From Hofstenia miamia (taxonomy: Eukaryota > Xenacoelomorpha > Acoela > Hofsteniidae), in assembly GCA_900660155.1 (NCBI GenBank), contig CABFPE010000210.1:1090148-1154147 (forward strand): 64,000 bases of DNA, read 5' to 3'. The notes beneath the pieces are model-generated. The model was not told the DNA's origin and made no database searches. It saw only the letters and a list, made by a program, of their open reading frames with translations. This document shows positions 58,041 through 64,000 of this stretch, one piece after another (the first letter of the stretch is position 1; every line of letters starts with the position of its first letter). The position numbers and the translations under genes were made by a program.

Positions 58041-58283
58041 TGCATTAGTCAGTGTGTCGAAAATGCAGTCTAGTGTATGTTAATCATATGGTTTGCATAA
58101 TTTAAATTACTTAAATATATCAATTTAAAAATTCTAGGCCGAGGACTCTAGGGTTAATATTTATAACACGTCCGAAAATAGCTTAAGAGATAAAAGTGGC
58201 AGCATTAAGTAGCTTTAAATAATTTAACGAATAAAATAATTAAACAAGAACAATATATTCAAAAGACTTATTAAAAATAAAAT

Positions 58284-58570
58284 TTATGCCCATTTTAAAA
58301 TTCGAGATTTAGTAAGCCACGCCAGTCGACGTCGTCTATGGAGAATATAACGATAAAAAAGTAACAGCACTAAAAAACTACAAATAGCATATATGATGGT
58401 GTTGACGTCAAAATGATGGGGAGTCTTAATCTTCATGCACTCGTTGTGAACAGACACTAGAGTGTAATATGAGTGGACAACAAATAGAGCGAAAAGAACT
58501 GCGGTGATATGTTCCCGGCAATTGTCTGGCATATTATAGTCTCTCAATAATTTTCTAGCTGTTGGTTGCT
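58284..58570 (-). CDS. C16orf89-like (UPF0764) gene, last exon
   Basis: The acceptor CTTCTTCGTATTTAG| precedes 58,570. The exon supplies two bases that complete a Glu codon with the single G left by the exon at 62,135, so the phases match. It encodes QPTARKLLRDYNMPDNCREH, then ITAVLFALFVVHSYYTL, and ends with a membrane segment (TIIYAICSFLVLLLFYRYIL) and a basic tail HRRRRLAWLTKSRILKWA before the stop at 58,284-58,286. The CxxHxTAV...AL pattern matches the C-terminal conserved block of C16orf89-family proteins. The C-terminal membrane anchor with a positively charged tail is a feature I do not associate with the vertebrate protein. Confidence 0.65.
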
Positions 58571-59127
58571 CTAAATACGAAGAAGTTAACTATTCAAACA
58601 TTTGAGTCAAAGCGTTTGCCATAAAAAAGCTACAAAAACAGTATTCACTTGATAATTTCTCATTTTTCTATTTCCAACAACCCAATTAATTAAAACTTCA
58701 TGCATTTCCTGTATTATGCATGGTACACAAAAATTGGTTTCATGACCCGGAATGTCCAGACATCCTTTTGCGCAGCAGTATTAAACTAAAATTGTGCGTC
58801 TTTCTACCGGTAAATAGGATTAGAGATTTATTTCTCAGATAAATATTTACAATTAAATTTTTAATAATTTATCAAAATAGCGTCATTAAATTTACAAAAG
58901 TAATTTTCTCAATTGGTAATGTGGAATGTCTAAAAGAAACGAATTTGTATAATCCATTCTTCCAATATTAGCATCTTGGTTTGAGTAATTGTCAAAAATT
59001 TGGGAACCCTTGAAATGAGACGGATATAATAGTCACAAGTTCTAATAATAGAACTAATTTAGAATTTTATTGATAAATCTGGTTCGTAAAAATATCAAAA
59101 TATTTAATGATTTCTCAAAATTATTAG

Positions 59128-59331
59128 TTAAGGTTCCAGTTGGCTGAGTATTAATAAACAATTTTTTGTTATTGAATAATTAAAGCGTTGAAAAATCACT
59201 GCTAAAAAGTTTGCAACTTTCTCAATGATAGAACCAATATAATTGAGATAATATTTAATATTACTTTTCTTAGAAATCACATAGATTTGGGTATCGTCAG
59301 CATAGAAATGATGGTTACAATCGAGTGACAT
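59128..59331 (-). pseudogene. LINE RT fragment with YADD
   Basis: A 67-codon frame, MSLDCNHHFYADDTQIYVIS then SIIEKVANFLAVIFQRFNYS. FYADDTQIY is the intact catalytic motif C of a CR1/Jockey-group RT. The fragment is short and isolated within the last intron of the C16orf89-like gene. Confidence 0.65.
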
Positions 59332-59906
59332 AAAAAATAACTATAGTTAAAGAGTATTGACAAATTTAAAACGATATATATACATTTATATATATATAAA
59401 GATATAAAGAAACACACATAAAATGTAAAAATTGATAAATATATTTATTATTATTTCTGTTTGGTCCCCTATCAATTACAGCCATTGAAGCTCATGCTAA
59501 TACTTTTTAAATGTCGGTGGTACAGGGACTAGATTTGTATTTATGATACCAATTGTAACAGCATATTAAATAAATAACAAGAGTAAATTGCTTCAAATCA
59601 TTACGAAAAAATTATTAACTTTATTTATATAACTAAATATCAAACCCAAAACGTTCATACATTAAATCTTGTCTATGCGAACCTATATTTACTTAAATAT
59701 TTAAGTCTAAATTCAAATACAAATTCATATTTATATGTACAAATTCAAAAACTTGGGCCGATTTAGTTGGATAGTATAGACGGAACCATTCCGACAAAGT
59801 CGGGCCAATTAAATCGTGTATTTAAGACAAGCCTTTAGAGCATCGAGCATCTGTATCAGACGAAATGCAGCAATTTAATGAAATTTACATAATCCCTTGT
59901 TATTAG

Positions 59907-60021
59907 GAGTTTTACAAAGATGTTTATTCGTTATTTGGCACTAAGTTCTTTATAAAAATTGATGAAACTATGGAATCTTTACAATTCATGCATAGTGAAA
60001 CTTCAACCATGCCATTTCAAG
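59907..60021 (+). CDS. Nested plus-strand gene, exon 1 (or first visible)
   Basis: An open stretch after acceptor CCCTTGTTATTAG| (59,906) reads EFYKDVYSLFGTKFFIKIDE and then, after a Thr, an in-frame ATG at about 59,971: MESLQFMHSETSTMPFQ. The donor is TTTCAAG|GTAATT at 60,021/60,022. The single leftover G combines with TG of the next exon to give Val, so the phase is right. Translation could begin at the 59,971 ATG. The exon lies in the 3.56-kb intron of the minus-strand C16orf89-like gene. No family recognised. Confidence 0.45.
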
Positions 60022-60214
60022 GTAATTTTCATTTTATTGCTAGTATATTGTGTTTTACTATTTCTGTATAAATAATTTTACTGCCTATTTTATACCTACT
60101 TTTCAATCACTAAAAGGCGGTTTTCATTATTTAATTCCTAGTGAATTTTAGTAGCATTCTCTGTCACTGAATCCAAAACATTTACAGTTTCTGCTTATTG
60201 ATGAATTTCTAAAG

Positions 60215-60454
60215 TGTCTGTATGGGAGGTCTTAGATTTTTCTTGTATTTTGAAACGCTGGAGACAATTTGAAGCTATTTTCAATAAATTATCCAACCTT
60301 AAATCTTGCACTCCAACAGAGTTCAATTCAATTTGCTTCAAATCATTAGAAAATGATGATCTTAGTGATGAGCAGGCAATTCTCGCTGAACAGTTGTATT
60401 TAACTCTTTTAATATTTGAGATTTCTAGTTTTATTCATGACCGGAAAACCTTCA
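60215..60454 (+). CDS. Nested plus-strand gene, exon 2
   Basis: It follows a short intron (193 bp) with an acceptor in AATTTCTAAAG|. The frame encodes SVWEVLDFSCILKRWRQFEA, a long helical stretch with KSLENDDLSDEQAILAEQLY, and LTLLIFEISSFIHDRKTF. The donor A|GTGTCT at 60,454/60,455 is weak but phase-correct: the leftover A plus CT of the next exon gives Thr. Mostly alpha-helical by composition; no motif recognised. Confidence 0.45.
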
Positions 60455-60572
60455 GTGTCTAAGGGGAACAATTATGTTCGTAGCTTTAAAGAATGATTAA
60501 TAGTCTTAATATATTGATGTTTAATTCATTTTTAAGAAAAAATTTCAATTTTTTTCATCAAAACATTGATAG

Positions 60573-60772
60573 CTGATACATCCAAAAACAGCATTTTGAA
60601 ACGAAAGAAATTGACTAGTCAAATTCTGAATCCAAGACTATATTGGGCGGCAAAAAGCGAGGCTACCTTTTTTGTGTTTAATGAGAAAATGGTTGCAGCA
60701 TTGCATGAGGATGGTTTTAGTGACACTGCAAAGTTTTTGGATGGTTTTACAAAATTGTTTACCATATTTAAT
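60573..60772 (+). CDS. Nested plus-strand gene, exon 3
   Basis: Acceptor AAACATTGATAG| and donor TTTAAT|GTTAAG. It encodes DTSKNSILKRKKLTSQILNP, RLYWAAKSEATFFVFNEKMV and AALHEDGFSDTAKFLDGFTK, ending LFTIFN in phase 0. The text superficially recalls the end of P-type transposases (KLTxxxxNP..., then TAxFxxxxxxLFxxxN), but the downstream splice and exons do not support that firmly. Confidence 0.45.
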
Positions 60773-60929
60773 GTTAAGTCGCCTCACACTCACCAACGGT
60801 TTCTTAACTCCAATGCTTATTCAAATTCAAAAACTTATAATGCTTAGCTTTACAAAAGTATATATATTTCAAATCATTTTTTGATAACTTTGATGCATTT
60901 AAACTTTGCATTGCTAACTAGTAATTTAG

Positions 60930-61020
60930 GATACGTCTAATGCTTTGTGGCATTTTCTCAATGAATTAGCTGAAATAGCAAGGTTTTTACTGTCTGAATT
61001 TGAGCCTCATTTCTTTTACG
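60930..61020 (+). CDS. Nested plus-strand gene, exon 4
   Basis: Acceptor ACTAGTAATTTAG| (60,929). It continues in phase 0 with DTSNALWHFLNELAEIARFL then LSEFEPHFFY. A donor TAC|GTTCTC near 61,020 would end it in phase 0, before an in-frame stop. Helical, hydrophobic-heptad character. The exact 3' end is uncertain. Confidence 0.4.
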
Positions 61021-61261
61021 TTCTCTTTTGAAAGTTTCAATCTAATCTAATTGAAGTAGAATCCGGCACTATATTCAATATTTACAGATATTTTACAAAA
61101 TTCATTTTATTGAACATATATGCAACCTACACCTAGTTTCATCGTGCTTCATTAAAACTCAATGCAAACTTCGCAAGTATTGTCTTATACAGGCAAATGA
61201 GTGGCGGTAATTACTATATTGATGTAAGTCAGCTCTCTGAATGTGTCAAAGTCTTAAGAAT

Positions 61262-61465
61262 GAAGCCGTACGCAAAATTGGAGATATGCTGTTGAAAGAA
61301 AATATGGCTGCATCGACTTCCTACCAACTGCTTCCTGATGACGAGCTCATTCAGTGGAGAACAGCATCTTATTATACATTGCTGGTTATGTTACCTTCAA
61401 AGAAAACCTCTTATGTATACTTTATGAAAACGAAATTCCTTCACTCTATACAAAAATTTCACATG
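61262..61465 (+). CDS. Nested plus-strand gene, exon 5
   Basis: Possible acceptor GTCTTAAG| (61,261) and a good donor CACATG|GTATGT (61,465/61,466). It encodes NEAVRKIGDMLLKENMAAST, SYQLLPDDELIQWRTASYYT, and LLVMLPSKKTSYVYFMKTKF. Phase 0 at both ends. A further open stretch after the acceptor TATCTTTACTTTAG| (61,530-61,734: VTDTVSHAFLRHLKKIIAFI, then SSHECFIKRFCNTLFKGLIT) is probably another exon, but its phase does not fit exon 5 directly. Confidence 0.4.
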
Positions 61466-61529
61466 GTATGTTGAAGATAACAATTCGTTAGTTGTTCAGT
61501 TTTGCTCAATTTTCGTATCTTTACTTTAG

Positions 61530-61734
61530 AAATGTAACAGACACTGTTTCACATGCGTTTCTAAGGCATTTGAAAAAAATTATAGCATTCATCCCTGAAT
61601 TTTCTTCGCATGAATGCTTTATAAAGAGATTTTGTAATACGTTATTTAAAGGACTAATAACCACCATTTCAAATTCCTTCAAGTTCGATTATTGCACTTC
61701 AACTCGTACGAAGAGAATGCTTACAAGCAACTAA
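61530..61734 (+). CDS. Possible terminal exon of nested gene
   Basis: Open from the acceptor at 61,529 to a TAA at about 61,732. It reads NVTDTVSHAFLRHLKKIIAF, IPEFSSHECFIKRFCNTLFK and TTISNSFKFDY. Needs one leftover base from the previous exon plus an extra base shift; either exon 5 ends elsewhere or a small sequence error exists. Listed because of the strong acceptor and coding look. Confidence 0.3.
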
Positions 61735-61920
61735 TTTGCATAACATTTTTTAATTTTGAATCAGTTAATTTTACTGAATACCGTTTGCGTATGTCATACA
61801 TAATTCATAATTTTACATCAAAATCTATCAACTATCTTTTAGCTAAATTTTTATAATACAAAAATCGCATAAATTTAGTTTGTGAATGTATGACATCAGC
61901 CCACACATTTGTTCACATTC

Positions 61921-61946
61921 GTATATATATATATATATATATATAT
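61921..61946. repeat. (TA)n microsatellite
   Basis: About 26 bases of TA repeat at the edge of the LINE fragment that follows. Confidence 0.95.
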
Positions 61947-61949
61947 TCG

Positions 61950-62095
61950 ACCACTTCAGAACACTCTCTGAGATACCAATACGGCGAAGAATCATAATTA
62001 ACAGATCATGGTTCACCAAATAAAAAGTTGCACTCTGATCAAACAGAAATATTAGACCAAGTTTATCAGCATCAACCTATTACGGTTTACAGAAA
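61950..62095 (-). pseudogene. LINE RT motif A fragment
   Basis: The minus strand reads LIFLFDQSATFYLVNHDLLI then RRIGISESVLKW, matching the LLxLLDLSAAFDTxDHxLLxxxLxxxGIxGxVLxW segment of CR1/Kiri-type RTs. It is a decayed short insertion within the last intron of the C16orf89-like gene, ended by (TA)n. Confidence 0.55.
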
Positions 62096-62134
62096 TATTA
62101 AATATTTATAGGAAATAGTTTTTCAAACAAATAC

Positions 62135-62302
62135 CTTTTGGTTCCCAAAAACTGAAGCACCCACTACTATTTTGCATTTTGAAAAAATAATCTATAGCTT
62201 TAACATCGATGACATCGCGAAACCCACTTAAAGCACACAACAGAAAGATTTCGCCACATATATCGGCATAATAGTGAGACTTATTGTAGACATTTCTGCT
62301 AG
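62135..62302 (-). CDS. C16orf89-like gene, internal exon
   Basis: A 168-bp exon bounded by acceptor TGTTTTTTTAG| (after 62,303) and donor AAAAG|GTATTT (at 62,135/62,134). It encodes SRNVYNKSHYYADICGEIFL and LCALSGFRDVIDVKAIDYFF followed by KMQNSSGCFSFWEPK. The pattern D(L/I)xxExxxLCxxxGFxDF..., then W/F-x-Q...GCF(G/S), is the most recognisable block of the UPF0764/C16orf89 family. Phase 1 at both ends agrees with the neighbouring exons. Confidence 0.7.
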
Positions 62303-62953
62303 CTAAAAAAACACAAAATAACTCCAATTCAAATCATATGACAATTTAAAGTCACAAAATTCGAATAATTGCTGCACTATTTTGCGAACTCAAAAAGGCC
62401 ATTTCTTTATAACGAACCATTATGAATGAATTGAACAGAATGGATTTGAAACATTATGATCGTAATATAAACAGCCTATTTATCATATATATCAAAATTA
62501 AGTAACCAATATTATGAAATTGATACTTTTTAAACAAATTGTTATAGATTTGTTGAACTACATTTGATGTTAATAGACGACATGCACATAGTAAGAATAT
62601 TCAACATGCAAAACAGTTAGAATCAATAGCACAAACGAGCATGGATTAAGTTAACTGACATTAAAAATGATAAAAAATATTCAGTGAAAAGACATGCAAG
62701 GGAAAGATACGCCTTTGTTTATTAGATCAAGGTTTCCCCGAGGGTGATTTAATTAACTTCAAAACAAAACACTAAACAATAAAATTTTAGCCTCAGCGCA
62801 ACAACCGCAGTGAACATAAGCAACTATTATAACGAACCGAATATATTTGCACAAATAAAGGCTTCGCCCACTTCTAACTAGATTTGCTCAAAATGTGTGT
62901 CTTGAAATGTATTTGTGCTACTGACAGTGACAAACAAAATAACGTTTGCATAC
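62303..62953 (-). other. Intron of C16orf89-like gene
   Basis: 651 bp between two phase-matched exons. AT-rich, no element recognised. Confidence 0.6.
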
Positions 62954-63087
62954 CAAATACTAAATTACTGCACACAAGAGAAGAGTGAGCTGAAATTGAA
63001 AAATCTTTAGCGACATTGTTGAATTCCTTTTCGCATGAAAACATTTCAATCAACAAGAAATATATCAATTGATGCGTTAAATGATAA
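62954..63087 (-). CDS. C16orf89-like gene, upstream exon in window
   Basis: A 134-bp exon with acceptor TTCTATTGTTTTTTTAG| (after 63,088) and donor TATTTG|GTATGC (62,954/62,953). It encodes YHLTHQLIYFLLIEMFSCEK, then EFNNVAKDFSISAHSSLVCS. The LTHQ(L/A)xYFxLxE...C segment comes just before the GF-D-F block in C16orf89-like proteins. The exon ends with one base (G), which completes an Ala codon with the first two bases of the next exon, so the phases match. Earlier exons and the signal peptide would lie beyond the window end. Role unknown; the vertebrate member is an uncharacterised, predicted secreted protein. Confidence 0.65.
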
Positions 63088-63440
63088 CTAAAAAAACAAT
63101 AGAAAATATAACGACAATTCAAATTAAATGACGAACAACTGCTTAATTTATGCACAAAACAAGCAATAGAATACTCGACATTTACTGGAAAATATATATT
63201 TTTCAAATTGAAAAAATGCAGACTTTAAATAGATGGCTAGCAAGCAACTATTTTTGTTAGATTTCGTCTTATATATCAATATATAAACACATACACATCA
63301 CAGATTATCCGGCGTGGTTTTAGGATTTTAGAACCATTGCGGTGGGTGTTACGAAAAGGTATAAATAACAAGTAATTCAAACCTCTAAATTCTAACTAGA
63401 AGGTTGAATGCATTGCTAAATTTAAATTTTGGGATGACAC
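63088..63440. other. Intronic or intergenic AT-rich sequence
   Basis: Presumably an upstream intron of the C16orf89-like gene. Nothing else recognised. Confidence 0.35.
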
Positions 63441-63796
63441 CAGTGTTGGGAAAAAATCCGATTTAAATTTAAAAAATCGAAACTCGGATTTTTTATTTAA
63501 ATCGGATTTTTTAATCAAAATTTACCCAAATATTCTTCCAAGGTAGTAAATATTAGAAATCCTTTTGACACAACTATTTTTGAAATACAATAATTTAATC
63601 AATTTTAAATAAACTGAAGATAAAAAACGTGCAAAACAACATTTCAGAGCTTGCCAATTCATTCCAATATCAGGGCAATGATTGCAAAACAAATAGAATG
63701 CAGTAATTGTATCTCTTTTAATGTCGTTGATATAAGTCAATAACTGAACTAATAATGTGCTATGATTTAAATCATGATTTAAATCAACCAACACTG
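63441..63796. mobile_element. hAT-type MITE, 356 bp, with TSD
   Basis: Left end CAGTGTTGGGAAAAAATCCG, right end reverse-complemented CAGTGTTGGTTGATTTAAAT. The outer nine bases are identical and both ends carry ATTTAAAT-type palindromic words. Flanks GATGACAC (63,433-63,440) and AATGACAC (63,797-63,804) agree at 7 of 8 bases. The 90-codon frame in it has no significance. Confidence 0.75.
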
Positions 63797-63884
63797 AATG
63801 ACACTCTAGTAAAAAGCAATATGAAAATCATTTGAAATGCATAGAAATGATGTTTTCACAAAAATGGGAAATTCCTCAAAAAGA

Positions 63885-63924
63885 GTATAGTAGCCCCGGG
63901 TGCCTCCCCCGAAAGCCGCGCCTG
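63885..63924. other. Solo hAT-like transposon end
   Basis: GC-rich stretch ending ...GAAAGCCGCGCCTG. Read in reverse it starts CAGGCGCGGCTTTCGGGGG, a common hAT terminal pattern. No partner end was seen in the window. Confidence 0.35.
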
Positions 63925-63966
63925 CACACTATATATACACATACACACATTATATATACTAGTTAT

Positions 63967-64000
63967 ATAGTTATATATATATATATATATATATATATAT
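63967..64000. repeat. (TA)n microsatellite at window end
   Basis: The window ends inside a TA run. Confidence 0.95.

Noticed and set aside
59757-59820. tRNA-like fold
   Set aside because: A D-arm-like AGTTGGATAG word is present, but there is no GGTTCGAATCC T-arm and no proper anticodon arm.
60566-60847. P-type transposase assignment for the 60.6-kb exon
   Set aside because: TAKFLDGFTKLF resembles P-type C-termini, but a phase-correct donor cuts it right after IFN and the following exons do not continue the P pattern. Kept as unknown.
1-64000. CRISPR arrays, prokaryotic operons, rRNA
   Set aside because: No regularly spaced short repeats with unique spacers, no Shine-Dalgarno-led genes and no rRNA motifs. 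All features are eukaryotic.

Overview
This is a eukaryotic, almost certainly animal, genomic window. It is about 70% A+T, dotted with (TA)n microsatellites and assembly gaps, and made mostly of decayed transposable elements. The mix of Penelope-like, CR1-like, gypsy, P-type, mariner, hAT-type and possible Maverick/Polinton sequence, plus one gene resembling the animal C16orf89 (UPF0764) family, points to an invertebrate metazoan. The phylum cannot be fixed from the sequence. No bacterial-style genes, operons, rRNA, convincing tRNA or CRISPR array were seen.

Layout. 0-5 kb: an inverted repeat carrying telomere-like CCCTAA units, a Penelope-like reverse transcriptase (RT) fragment and a gap whose two flanks are duplicated. 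6-8.8 kb (-): a CR1-like LINE with ORF1, a truncated endonuclease and RT. 9.75 kb: an hAT-type MITE. 11.4-11.6 kb (-): a probable first exon of a small single-pass membrane protein. 12.1-13.8 kb (-): two Penelope-like families side by side, one with a GIY-YIG endonuclease. 14-19.4 kb: several small DNA-transposon pieces. 20.3-21.15 kb: an unexplained GC-rich block. 22 kb: another probable Penelope RT. 27.2-29.1 kb: two LINE fragments. 29.5 kb: an hAT-type MITE. 31.1-32.4 kb: a P-element/THAP9-type transposase remnant. 34.3-39.45 kb (-): a gypsy element split by a 2,053-bp hAT-type insertion with a perfect 8-bp target-site duplication (TSD). 40.3-45 kb (-): a second, different gypsy element. 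46.5-49.6 kb (-): a CR1-like LINE split by a complete-length mariner with a dead D,D34D transposase. 49.64-55.17 kb: a 5.5-kb element with about 1.1-1.3-kb terminal inverted repeats and one 246-codon reading frame. 55.4-57.2 kb: two more LINE copies.

The right end, 58.3-63.1 kb, is the one clearly genic part. Three phase-matched exons on the minus strand form the 3' part of a C16orf89-like gene. Inside its 3.56-kb last intron a set of phase-compatible exons on the plus strand looks like a nested gene of unknown function.

From about 34 to 49 kb CpG is nearly absent, unlike the flanks. This suggests old, methylated transposon sequence or a distinct compartment. Three single-N junctions and two longer gaps sit beside duplicated sequence and are probably assembly artefacts. 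The strongest candidate for something undescribed is the 49.64-55.17 kb long-inverted-repeat element.
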